From the NCBI GenBank assembly GCA_028456385.1, contig JALNQF010000171.1, positions 1 through 64,000 on the forward strand: a stretch of 64,000 nt of DNA, in the 5' to 3' direction. Under the pieces are notes generated by a model that was given only the letters and a program-made list of their open reading frames with translations, did no database searches and was not told the DNA's origin. The position numbers and the translations under genes are program-made. Of this stretch, positions 1 to 10,892 are shown piece after piece. The stretch comes from Ophiosphaerella korrae (lineage: Eukaryota; Ascomycota; Dothideomycetes; Pleosporales; Phaeosphaeriaceae). Numbering within the stretch: the first letter of the stretch is position 1; each line of letters begins with the position of its first letter.

Positions 1-2500
1 AAGCTAAGTAGCTACTATAATTATAGTATTTACTATAGTAAGCTCTATATTTAGGTTATAGTCTATTAGTACTTATAGGAGTAGCTTATCTAGTATACTA
101 CTCTATTTACTCTACTTAGGTTTATATAATAATAAGTAAGCGCTTAAGCTTTTAGTACTATTATCTAGCTTATTATTTTAGAGTCTTTAGCTTAATTATA
201 TTAGTACTAGCTATTACTAGTATATATACTACTAATAAGCTCTAACTATATTATTTAGAGCTATATAAAATATAGCTACTTAATAAAAGATAGTATCTAC
301 TTTATTTAGAGCTATAGAAGCTATAGCTACTTAATAAGAAGTAGTTTAATAAGTAGTAGTTTAATTTAAACTCTTATCTATTAGCTACTCTAAGGCGCTT
401 ACTTCTCTAGTTAATTATAATTCCTAAAAGCTTTTAGATACTTTACTATATTAATTTCTATAATTAATATTAGTACCTATATACTAAACTCTTCTAGGTT
501 TAAGTATTTACTCTAGAGTTTAAAGGCTACTAAGCTTAGGTTACTCTATATAGATTCTATATAGTTTACTAGCTAAGCTTACTACTTATATAGGGTCTAC
601 TCCTTATTCTACTAAGATAGCTAGCTAGCTAGCCTAGCTTTTAGTATTACGTAGAGCTCTACTCCCTAGATTCTACTCTAGGTACTTACCTTACTAGTAG
701 CTTTCTAGGATTTAAGCTACTTTATAGAGCTAGTTATATATATTATCTTAGGTCTCTCTTATATTATACGTTACGTCTTTATATAATACGTTAATAAGTT
801 TTTAAATCTCTAGCTTTAGAAGCTCTTAATAAGCTTTACTCCTCTTATTATAGAAGAGCTACTTATTAAATATTATATTACGCATTATAATTACCTAATC
901 TAATTCTAGGACCTATATCCTATATATATTAGATACTCTATATCCTACTAGATATCTAATATAGCTCTAAGGGCTTATTTTAAAGCCTCTCTTATTACGC
1001 CTAGCTACTTACTCCTTATTAAGTAGATATACGTAGTAGCTATAAGTATATACTCTACTCTAATCTAGCTAAAAGTCTACTATAGTAGCTCTTACTTACT
1101 TAAGCTAATAGTATCTAAAGTACTACCTAAACTAGCTATTAAGTACTATATTAGGGGCTTATATATTATAAGCGTAGCTTAGGCTTATATTATATAGCTA
1201 CGTAGCTACTTCTACTATCTTTAGCTAAAGCCTTTCTAGTAAGTTAGCACTTATCCTTATCTTAATTACTTTTGTTATTATTTCTTAACTAGCTCTCTTA
1301 GCTCCTCTATTTAGCTCGTACGTATATACTAGAGAACTCTTAATTATAATCTTTTCTTATTTAGCCTAAATCTAGAAGCGCGTCTTACCTCTTTATAAGA
1401 GCGTTACTACTTTATTATCTTACTAGAGTATATACGTATAGAGCTTATAGTATATTAGTAGTAGCTTTATAAAGCTTTTAAATACTTTTATTATTTTTTA
1501 AAGAGTTTTACCTTATAACTAGTAGGTATAGAGCTTACTACTATACTTATACTTAAGTAGTATAGTTTAAACCTCTCTAAAGTAGCTAGTAGGTATATTA
1601 AATAGGTTTTACGCTACTTACTAGTATAGGTATAAGGCTTTCTTTCTAGGCTACTTTAAAATAACTTACTTAGTATAAGCTATTAAGTAATACTTGTACT
1701 TAATACGCGCTATCCTATTAATACGTATATTTCTTACGCTTGTTACTAGCGCTTATAGTACTTCTAGTCTAAGATAACTAGCTCTAGTGTACTAGAGCTC
1801 TTCTAAGTTACTTCTAGGTATTATACGCTATAAGTTAAGCTATTAATTAACTTAATTACCTTAAGTTATACTTATAATAGTTAGATAAAATATAATAGGC
1901 TTATATTTAATAAAAGTAAGATTATATTTATATATTAGCGTTACTAGTACAATACTCTCTACTAGTGTTCTTACTCTTAGAGTTACGTTAAAACCTTAAT
2001 ACTAGGCTCTAGCTTACTATAATTAAGCTTTAGATACTATATTAATATAAAATCTTTTAACTACTACTACTTTATAAAGTATAAGATTCTCTATATACTT
2101 ACTATAAGCTCTATTTAGAGTATTCTTAAAGACTTAAGTACTTTTACTAAGTATTAGAAACGCTTATATACTTACTTCTACGTAGCTTATACCTTTTACT
2201 CTTATAAAAGAGCCTAGTTCTATAAGACTTATTAAGTTAACTAAGTAGAGAGTAGCTCTATTATTAAGTATAGTACTCTTAGAGAGTAAGTAAGCGTTAA
2301 AATCTAGCGTTAAGTAGGCTCTAGGTGCTAGCTTAATAAGTTTACCTAAGTTAATAAGTATGCCTAGGTCGATAAGTACTACGTTTAGCTAGCCTAAGTA
2401 GACTAGAGCCTTTAATTTAACTAACTCTAAGCTAGCTTTAACTAGTTCCTACGAGGGACTAGCCTACTTTTAAGTTACTAAGGTTTTAACTGCTACAAAG
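1..2500. repeat. TA-saturated, RIP-like block
   Basis: About 2.5 kb built almost entirely from TA-rich words such as CTAG, TTAG, TATA and AGCTA, with very few CA or TG dinucleotides and no open frame. This is the product expected when RIP converts CpA to TpA on both strands. Composition changes to ordinary sequence within about 200 bases near 2500-2700. No gene is visible. A short stretch near position 1-60 read on the minus strand faintly recalls a transposase, but not enough to name it. Confidence 0.75.
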
Positions 2501-3291
2501 CGCAGCTTATCTAAACAAGCCTATATTTTTACCTTTCTATTATCGTCTATTTTAAATAGATTACTAGTAAGCGCTGCTTATACCTATCTGCAATCTTGTA
2601 GCTTCTAGCGGTAAGCTTAGCTACATAGGCAGTTATGTTTCGAGTTAGTACTTAAGCTTAAGCTTAGCTTAGATCCTCTAAACGTTGCAAATACGCTAGC
2701 TCCTTGATTAGTAGTTCGGAGCTTGTGCTCCTGTAATAGAGCTAAGTAGATACCGCTGATTTGCCCTAGCGTGAGTGCCTTTGAGCCGAGGACCGAGCTC
2801 TGGATCACTAATTGGCTCATCATCCGAGCCCAGTCTAGAGCTAGCTTTGGCGTCAACGCCTCCAGGAAATCTTGCACTGCGAGCTCGCCTATCACCTCTG
2901 TAATATCGTACGCGATTGCACGCTAATACAGGCGGAGCTACTCATCGTACCAGAGCTCTGGCGATTGTCGTCCTTGGCGAGCCTTCTGCAGATGGGCTCG
3001 GTATTGAGCTCGGATGAGATTGCTGGCGCTAGTGTCGGATGGGGCTAGCAGGCTCTTTAGCGTTCGGACGAGCTCTTGCAATGTGGCTTTGTTGTTCGCG
3101 AGCAGAGTCATCTTAGCTGTTGCCAGATGGCTTGGATCGACTGTAGCGTTTACCCAGGCGCTCAGAGCTCTGAGGCGTGCCGTTCGCGATACCCAGGTGT
3201 CTTTTGTAGCCTGGTATTTCTCCATCGCGAGCTTGTGGGCAGCTACCTCTTCTACTGTTGCTAGGCTCTTTGGTTCGGGTCGAATGGCCAT
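2500..3291 (-). pseudogene. copia gag-like fragment with Trp-to-stop changes
   Basis: An ATG at 3291 opens a frame running to a TAG at 2938-2940, then through a second TAG at 2923-2925, and on in the same frame to about 2617. The product up to there is about 225 residues if both stops are read through. Both stops lie where copia gag proteins usually carry Trp (after YDE, and after LRLY), which fits TGG to TAG by RIP. The N-terminal part is helical and retroviral-gag-like. Beyond 2617 more stops appear, and a degraded zinc knuckle is still recognisable near 2590-2640. It is not functional. Codon composition is normal from 2700 to 3291 and worsens sharply to the left. Confidence 0.65.
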
Positions 3292-3460
3292 TGTGAGCGC
3301 TCGTTGAGCAGGGCAGTGCCTTTGTCGAGTGGAGTGATCTCGCTGTAGGACATCGTGAGCGTTTGAGTGATAGATGAGATGAGATGGGATAGGATGGGAG
3401 TATACTGAGCTCGCGATCTCTTGCTGCAGTGCACAGGATGGAACTATCGAGTGATTTTCA

Positions 3461-3476
3461 GCGCCGGGCTCATAAC
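3461..3476 (-). other. Retrotransposon primer binding site, half-tRNA-iMet type
   Basis: On the minus strand the 16 bases GTTATGAGCCCGGCGC directly follow a possible LTR end in CAACA. They are complementary to the anticodon-stem region of initiator tRNA-Met (GGGCTCATAAC), the internal tRNA fragment that several copia/Ty5-type elements use as primer instead of the tRNA 3' end. This fixes the element's orientation and the inner LTR border. Confidence 0.6.
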
Positions 3477-3703
3477 TGTTGCGAGATGCGAGCTCAGGAA
3501 TGAGTGGGAGATGATCATTGATTGAAGAGCTATCTGAGCTGGGCTACTTATATACAGTAGAGCAGCCCGAACGGCTCGTGCGGCTCGCTTACTGCTGCGG
3601 GCTTACCTGAATCGTATGGAGCGAAGCTCTAACTTGCGACATATAGTTTATACGCTCGTACACCTGTAGGCTCCTCTCTAAGTTAGACGATTGTAGCTGC
3701 AAC
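3477..3703 (-). repeat. Candidate 5' LTR of the copia element
   Basis: The inner edge is set by the primer binding site: plus-strand TGTTGCGAG begins at 3477. A TATA-like sequence (ACTGTATATAAG on the minus strand, 3548-3559) sits about 75 bases from the inner edge, a reasonable distance for U3/R. The outer edge is a guess at the GCAAC near 3703. The second LTR lies outside the window, so the length cannot be verified. Confidence 0.35.
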
Positions 3704-4686
3704 TAACGCTAAGGCTGCCTTAACGCTAACGATAACTAACTCACGATAGGCTAGAGGCATTACGTGCGTACGAGCAATCGTTTCTCGAAATCGAAACAGC
3801 TCTGGAGGTGAGTTGCCAAGAGTAAACTGTTGCGAGGCCTTAAGAGGTAACTTGTGGGTCATCTAAGCACAATACAGGGTATAGAAATTGGTGGCGTTGC
3901 TAGCGTTTTATTACCGGCGCAACTGCTCCAGAAACTGCTCAGCGACCCGAACGCGACCGTAATCTCATTACGATTTCTATTTATTTTTGAAAAAACAGGC
4001 CAATTTCTGGCGCACCGAACAGGGCCTAAGTTGTGCTTATCGCATCCTTCAAGTTTAAATCGAAACTCCTCTCACTGGCAGTCCGCACAGCCTCGCTCTC
4101 TTCCTTTCGGCGATTTCACTTTTTGAAGTATTCGTCAGGTTAAAGGCAGAGTCATCGACCACGAATATTCCAGAGCCGAAACTCTCAATCAAGAGTCGGT
4201 CACGTCACGTGTACGTAACTCGGCCTGGGCGCCATCGCCAATAAAAGTACATAGTTCACTAAAGCAGTTTATAGTCCTCTACAATGTAATAATACAAAAA
4301 CTATAAATCCGAAATGAAAGTCGCTAGTACACTAGGTATCACCATTCAGCGCTCAACCAGATCCATAGCAAGGAATGCTGGGCCCACCTGAGTCCTTGAT
4401 AACGGGCGAGAAGTGACTCTTTTGCCTACAAGAGTCAGTACCACAAAACAAAATGGATGCAACACACATATTACCAAATATGAGTATGGCCAAAGGCTTT
4501 CTACTACATTCCGTTTTGTGGAGTTTCGCAGCAGTCGAAAGCCTAGTCTGTCACGCTCTGCACACGTCAGCCTTGCTAAGCTACTACCGAGAGACGTCAC
4601 ATAGTACTCCCACTCCCAATACATTTAGACATTTGTTCGAATAGAGTCTATCCAAAGCCGTCTCCTAAGAATTCGGCACCATAGAT
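3704..4686. other. Gene-free stretch
   Basis: Mixed composition, no supported gene. TGTTGCGAG, the presumed LTR edge, recurs at 3829-3837 but with no further similarity seen. Confidence 0.5.
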
Positions 4687-5240
4687 TTAGAACTCGTCCC
4701 TGACAGATTGGTAGAAGGAATCACACTTTACATCCACAGATTGCATGGGTGCGTCACTCGCATTGACTTGCCGGCAGCAAGAGCGTTCACCATCGATATT
4801 GGTCTTGTAATGCGTACTGCCAGATCGAAACTCGCCCCCATATTTCCAATTCATATGATTATTCGCATTCGGCTCACACCCGTCGACGAAACGGGAAAAC
4901 CCCGCTATACACTCATATCTAGAGATTTTCTTATCCGAATCGATCTATATGGTGGCTCAACTGTACGTGTTATGTGCATAACCCTTGAAATATTTCGCGG
5001 TTTTAAACGATTCCACTTCATCGCAGAAAACATCCACATGAGCCATCATAGCGTTTCGAGAGATGTAACAACTTGCTGTATTTGTAGATCCTTTTCCAGT
5101 ATCATAGCACACAACTCCTTCCTTGGTTATAGGTGTAGGCAAAGGGGATAGAGGTAGAAGTGCTCTTGTTGTAGAGGGCTAGGGAAGCGAGGGCTGCTCA
5201 TGAAGAGGACTCCAACAGATAAGATTTTCGTGGCCTTTAT
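4687..5240 (-). pseudogene. Broken small secreted (effector-like) protein gene
   Basis: Read on the minus strand, this resembles small cysteine-bearing secreted proteins common in Pleosporales: a hydrophobic leader, then a domain with Cys residues near VVCYD, DVFCDE, YECIAG and DGCEP. It is broken several ways. The expected start reads ATA (5238-5240). The leader and the mature part lie in different frames. In-frame stops occur at 4957-4959 (TGA) and 4945-4947 (TAG), and the domain then continues open to a TAA at 4687-4689. The stops fit C-to-T changes as in RIP. I cannot name the family; an Ecp2-like or other apoplastic effector class is possible. The open plus-strand frame over the same bases is only its shadow. 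Confidence 0.45.
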
Positions 5241-8200
5241 GCTTAGAAATAGAATAAGAGTAGTTTTGCCGCGTAAGGAAGGACTCTAGATGAATGTGGA
5301 TGAGGGGGACTTTCGTGATCATTTATAACTCATAGCAATTAATACGGGCACCACGCCGGATAGATGTATGATATGAAACATCCATCCGAACGTCCAAAAT
5401 AGGTGCTCCCTGATAGAAACCCCAATACTTTGGCACAGTATGTATAGTGCAGGATGGGGGCCGGCTGTTGTGAGCCCGAAACCTCATTTTCGAATTAGAT
5501 CCAGGAACAGATCCCTCTGCGTAGCTCCGTTTCATAAACTTGGCTCTAAAAGAACCCTGGCTGGTTTTCGAATAATGCATCGACTCAGGGTAGGCCGCTA
5601 TCGCCTCAGGATACCTAGGCAAGTGGCCCCCAACTCAGGTCCCCTAGCTTATTCGAACTTTGAACCCAGCCAAACCCGACCCAGACGAGTATTGAGATTA
5701 AAGGAGCTGTTTCCAGTATACCTGGTATCTAATGTTACTAGAGAATCTGATAGGAAATAGTTCTCTCGGCTCTAAATATCCCGTTGAGGATTAGTGCGTA
5801 ATTATAAAACTGTCGTGGCTACAGTATTTGTAGGCGCGGACTATTCGGCCCCATAATAGCTATTATGCCCCCTATAGATCTCGGCTATTATCGCATATAT
5901 AATCTTTCAAACGAGGGTTACTTCTAAATTTTGAATTTTATCTCAAAGGTATTACGAAGACTATCTTTCTTTACCTTAATTTTGCCTTAAGTAGCCTATG
6001 TTACTCTTCTTAATAATTAAACTTAATACTCTGAATCCTTTCTTGCTTCGTATTAACAGTAGTATAAGTTACATTAATCTACCTAGGTATAAGGTAGCCC
6101 AAGACCTTACCTGATTATTGGTTTGCTCGACCTTTCCCTAACAAGATCGATTGAAACTTACATTATATTCTGAAAGGTGACTCTATCCAAATTTTCAAGT
6201 GTTAAGAAATAGCAGTGCTTAGCGGTTATATAGTGGTAGTCTCATATGCGCTGTTCGTGACAACCAGCTTTAATGCTTGCAGCGGAAAGCACTTGCACAT
6301 AGCTCTGGAATACATAAGTCCATAGTGCCTTACAAGCAATGAACTAATATAATTAACCTACAGACAATCTATATAATGGAATAGTTTTCTCAGAATATGC
6401 TATATTGTGAGGGGGATGTACTCAAACAAAACATAAATTCAATATTACTACACGCACACCTCCACAACCTACACTCTATTTGTCCAGCTCTTCTATTTAT
6501 ACCATACTGCAGTTTTATATCGCTATCGCTACCATATATATCACTATCGATAGTAGTACAGTCGTCCACGGGTATCACCGATCGTCGGAGCTTTGAAATT
6601 GTAGGATATTCGACTCTACAACATAAATGACTACTCAATATTGCACGAACCTAAGATAAATTTTACGGCATCTCAGTCATAGACTGTAAACCAGACGACT
6701 ACCAGTGCAAAAGTTGTAGTTAGCGTTAGTTATCGCAGAAGCTATATTACTTTGACGAGAGTATTCGCCTACAGGCGATGCCGTTCAGCTATCACCTTGA
6801 TCTTATCTCGCATATAAATTTTGAAACAATATTGAAATAATGGGGCGAATACTAGCTTCTACACGTGATCGACATTTGAGATAAAGAGAAGAGATATTTT
6901 CCATCACGCAATTGATGCACTAAACTTTGTAAGATGCCAGATATAGGTGGCGCAGCCTTGAGCAATTTCGGAGATAATATAATCTATTTGGCTATAGTGA
7001 TTAGTTAATAAAGTTTTAGAAAAGCCGGCGATAGGCGCAAAGATTACTTGTTTCGGTATCAACGTCGAGCAGGTCCATGATCATCATATTCGGTACCACA
7101 CACTCATTTAACTTTTCATAACTATGATGACACATAATTCTATGATTGAGGCTTGATATGAACAGGCCTTTGTCCGAGAACCCCCTATCACTGCCGATTC
7201 TGATGGGCTTTAACAGCTCATCCAACCTTGAAAATGCTCAGAACCTTAAAACATTTCAGTGACTTAGCCAACCACCGCTAACTGATAAAAGAAGGGACGG
7301 GAGAATACCCAGGATTGTTTGTAGGTTGCTAGGTCTTCTATTCTCAACATCCCCCAGGCCAACAAATATGTGGTATATGTTTAGATTTCTAGAAGGATTG
7401 TGGAGACTGAATCACCTGCCCAAGGCTACATACACCTAGTTCTGACAGCTGCTTACTCAAATCCATTTACAGTTACTCTATTCCTGAACACTTTTCACAC
7501 CATATCACCATACATCTCCTAAGATCTGAAGACAACGGTGTGCATAGGTGCTTCTGATTTCACTGTTTAGCCCACCTGAAACCTTAACTTCGGTCTAGCA
7601 CTAGATTATAGCGCAATCCGATTAGCGTTATTTACGCAAATAAAACGCCAAGTTTGGCTTTTGGGGAAATGCGCCAATGTGACTACCTACATCCACGGAT
7701 ACGTCCACGGCGCCACTTCAGTCCCCGTCAAACCGTCCAAAGGTGGCTTGGCCTACTACACAAGCCAGCTACGTCGTAGGTTTCGTGCACTTTAAGTTAA
7801 TTTTCTGTCCGTTGGTTGGTTTCTAATGACGTCTCGTGCATAAGCAAAGCTGTGAACCGTTCTAGGGCTACACACGACGACATAAGTTATCGCATTGACT
7901 TCATGTCCGAAGAACCGCAATTCCGACGTAACCGAAATATGAACCCAATAATGTTGCAACTTTCCACATTGGGTACGAAATTTTGCTTGCCATGTGGTCA
8001 CCACGTAAGCTCATGAAGGAGCCAAGTTAGAAATGTGGAGCGCGTAAGCAACGATGTCACAGCCAAGACAACAAACAAGCTTAGTGAACATGGCTCAGTT
8101 TGCGAGAGGTCACTGGTGTTACAAAGACTACATCCAACCAACTCCCAAGAGTTTGAAAAAGCTACTTTTTGTTTACTCACGATCCTGAGCTGTTGTTGTA

Positions 8201-8634
8201 AGCAAAATAATGCAGCCGCAGTTCTTATCCTTAGCAGCTATTCTTTCATCCGAATCACGGACCAAGAGCGACGACAACAATTGTGGAGTGTATAGGTTGC
8301 CTGACTGAAGTTTTACGCACGTTATTTGCTCATCTGCTCAAGTTTAGGGAACTAAGTATGTCAAATCGCATCCACCTGACCCATTCTTCCAACCGTTCTT
8401 CAGAATAAGCAACTCTGTCCACGCTGATGTCAGAAACTAAGCTTTAGACAAGAAAAGCACAGGTACTATAATGGATTCTTGCCCAGAGCTTCACACGAGA
8501 TCTCAATGCTGAGGAATTTTGGCTGCAGATGACTACGAAGGACGCATCTGGTTTCGACGGAACGCCGAGTGGCAACAATGACAAACTTGGGGACTGATAA
8601 AAGAAGACTTCGGGTCAACTGGCAGAAATATCTG
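5241..8634. other. Long gene-poor region with decayed open frames
   Basis: No gene can be supported. A minus-strand frame at 5323-5622 (about 100 codons, ending NCYEL) has protein-like composition but no ATG and no recognised domain, and may be another dead gene. Shorter frames at 6390-6638, 7016-7225 and 7792-8004 are unconvincing. A 16-bp perfect palindrome lies at 5852-5867. The sequence is moderately AT-rich, consistent with an old repeat-rich flank. Confidence 0.5.
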
Positions 8635-8643
8635 TATATAAAG
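8635..8643 (+). promoter_or_regulatory. TATA box of the cupin gene
   Basis: TATATAAAG lies 99 bases upstream of the ATG at 8742 and is followed by a C/A-rich leader, as in strongly expressed fungal secreted-protein genes. Confidence 0.5.
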
Positions 8644-8741
8644 GAGGGTGATACGTCCTGTGGGATATCCATCACTGCACTCCAAAAATTCTACTTCAAA
8701 ACACTCTACAGAAATATCTACTCAATTTTTTTTTAAAAAAA

Positions 8742-9694
8742 ATGCGTTCTCTTAAATCTATACTTGTTCTGCTAGTAGCAGCTTCAGCTGCTTCGCCCAT
8801 AGCAAATGAGTCTCCCAAATCCCTCGAAGCCCGCGAAGCCGACGCCTACAAACACTTCGACTCCATGAACTCCCTGACCAAACGCGCCATAAATCCCAAG
8901 ACGGTGAACATCCTTACACCCGGACAACTCACAAACCAACGCAACGCCCTCCTGCTTGCTCAATCCGAAAGCGCCCGCGAGACCATCCTATTTCCGCACC
9001 CCCCCGACGCCTCAAACGATACGTTCCAGTTCATCAACAACACCGTCAAGCCGCCCACCGGCGGAACAATCTTTCTGTCCACCATAAACAACTTCCCTGC
9101 TCTGGGCTCCACAGGCCTCTCGCAGGCCGTCGGCTTCGTAAATCCCTGTGGCCTAAGTACGTACCAACCAAACCAAGGTTTTACCTCTATCCCCCCCCCC
9201 CCCCCCCCCTTTTTTTTTTTGTATGACCATTCTGTTGATGCAGCTCAGACACGCCGCACTGGCACCCTCGTGCAAACGAGTTCCTCACTGTCACCCAGGG
9301 CACGCTTGAGGGCGTGGTGATTCTCGAAAACGACTCTGGCTTTGGCAACGTTGTGGGCGGCGATGCTCCAGCGGTAGGCCCGCTCCCGCAGATTAGCGCC
9401 ACGCTGTCCAACTTTACCGGCATGTTGTTCCCCAAGGGCCTGGTGCACTGGCAATTCAATCCCGAGTGCGAGCCCGCCGTGTTTGTTGCGGGCTTCGATG
9501 TCTCTGACCCGGGCCGGGTGGAAGCTGCACTGGGCTTTTTTTCTGCAACGCCAGATGAGGTTCTGCAGGCTAGCACGGGGTTCTCTGAGTTCTTGACGCC
9601 GGCGCAGATTGATGGGTTGAGGCCGAAGCTTCCGAGCTCGTTTACGAGTATTGTGCGGTCTTGTGCGATGAAGTGCGGGATTCCTTTTGAGTAG
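8742..9694 (+). CDS. Secreted spherulin/germin-like cupin
   Basis: Two exons, 8742-9160 and 9244-9694, give about 289 residues. Residues 1-17 form a signal peptide (hydrophobic SILVLLVAASAA). The body is a cupin_1 domain of the spherulin-1A type: RETILFPHP, DTFQFINN, then in exon 2 the metal-binding motif TPHWHPRANEF (two His and Glu) and the second cupin box FPKGLVHWQ with the last His ligand. Such proteins are extracellular; some bind Mn or act as oxalate oxidase or superoxide dismutase, but the activity here is unknown. The splice at 9160/9161 is the one that keeps the cupin frame; a GTACGT donor 4 bases earlier would break it. The 83-nt intron holds a C17-T11 tract. Confidence 0.85.
9193..9220 (+). 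repeat. C17-T11 homopyrimidine tract inside an intron
   Basis: Seventeen C (9193-9209) followed by eleven T (9210-9220), within the intron of the cupin gene and 23 bases before the acceptor. It occupies the place of a polypyrimidine tract but is far longer than in other introns of the window. Confidence 0.9.
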
Positions 9695-10892
9695 GTTGAG
9701 TAGCCACCTGGGCATACACTAAGGCGCACTTGATCTGCTCAAAATAGACTGTACTTGGGGCAAATTTAGATCGGATAGATATATCTCTTTGTCGTTGCTG
9801 TTATCAAGGGGTATGGGTAGCAGTCTCGTGGAGGCAAATGTGGAAGTTCCTTTCCTTGACGTCCTCCTGTCTCGACACATTTAGCCGTCATATCTTTTTG
9901 CACGTAATCTCAGAAGAAGTGTTTTGCAGTTGGAATAATATAGAAGTCAATTTACTATTTGTCGCAGAGTAGTTCGTTGCAGATAATTGAAAAGATCTAT
10001 TGATTCTACTAGCTATCACATTGGTAGAGCTCTTATACTGAGAGCTCCGATAACCGAGTTCTCGGTGACTGAAGGCTTCGCTTACCGAGCTCTCGGTACT
10101 CGAGGCTCTCTGAGGCTTGAGATAGACGTTTGTCCATCCCGGCGCTCACCGCTTCAGTGCTCCGAGTGCTCTCTCCGCAACATCTATCACTATACCGATC
10201 GAGATGACCAGGGGAGATAACTCCCGAGTACAAAATATTTCAATCAAAAATTATGTACAGAAAATATGTTTTAAGACTTAATATTCATTGCCTAAGTCTT
10301 ACCTTTGAGAGCTTGTGTCATCATTCGCCCCTTTCAGAGCGATGATATATACCCCACCCACAACACATAGCCCTGGGCCCAGTAATCTCGAATATCTACC
10401 CTCCCTAGCCTTTTTCATCACCTCAAGACGAATGAACAACCGCGTTCCTGTACTCAGTCGCAAAAGTCGATCTGAAGAAACTGTCATCAGGAGCACGCCC
10501 TTTGATACAACCAATACCATAAATACAAACACCTTAATCCACATATATACCATCCTATCCGATTACGCATTTCCACCACACAATCCAACTCCAGCACGCC
10601 ACCCCCCCCCCCCATAAAACCGCACACACCTCTTTCCCATAACAAGGGTATCCAAAAACAACACTGACCACCACGCAAAAGGGTATTCCTCCGCAGCGCA
10701 AAAGCGTCAAGAACAATATTCAATACGAATGTGCAACTCTGATGAAGGCTCAACTAGGTCGCGTCAGTACTTTCCCACACCAGAAATACGAGGTAAAGAA
10801 ATCACATCAACACACAAAAGAACCCATCACAAACGACGTAATGTACTTTTGATAAAACCACATATACCTCACTTCCCCCCTTCCCCCAGATT
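9695..10892. other. Intergenic region with paired inverted repeats
   Basis: No gene. It holds the 3' flanks of the cupin gene (plus) and the GH43 gene (minus), two small hairpins at 10053-10066 and 10084-10097, and a C12 run at 10602-10613. Confidence 0.6.
10053..10097. repeat. Two copies of ACCGAG-N2-CTCGGT
   Basis: Perfect 6-bp inverted arms with a 2-base spacer occur at 10053-10066 (spacer TT) and 10084-10097 (spacer CT), 17 bases apart. They sit in a stretch rich in GAGCTC-type words (10020-10170). They could be hairpins, a dimeric protein site or part of a small transposon remnant. Confidence 0.7.

Larger units (their letters stand above)
1..3703 (-). mobile_element. Remnant of a Ty1/copia LTR retrotransposon, 5' part, RIP-degraded
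   Basis: The element reads right to left. From the right it shows a candidate 5' LTR (about 3477-3703), a primer binding site (3461-3476), a leader (3292-3460) and a gag-like frame from 3291 down to about 2500. The frame matches copia-type gag in its helical N-terminal domain and a decayed zinc knuckle (Cys-x-Cys...Cys). Two in-frame TAG codons stand where Trp is expected, as RIP would produce. Below about 2500 the DNA is so altered that no pol motif can be read, so assigning 1-2500 to the same element is inference. The outer LTR end is uncertain: the inner edge reads TGTTGC and the outer edge may be GCAAC at 3699-3703. No target duplication was found. Confidence 0.6.

Noticed and set aside
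1..120. hAT-transposase-like wording on the minus strand
   Set aside because: Too degraded; a few residues could match by chance.
3829..3837. Second TGTTGCGAG as another LTR edge
   Set aside because: Only nine bases match and no further similarity follows.
4708..5151. Plus-strand open frame of 147 codons
   Set aside because: It is the shadow of the minus-strand effector-like pseudogene, whose cysteine pattern makes protein sense.
9187..9729. Minus-strand open frame of 180 codons across the cupin exon 2
   Set aside because: Antisense of a well-supported cupin domain; it ends in a Gly run from the C tract.
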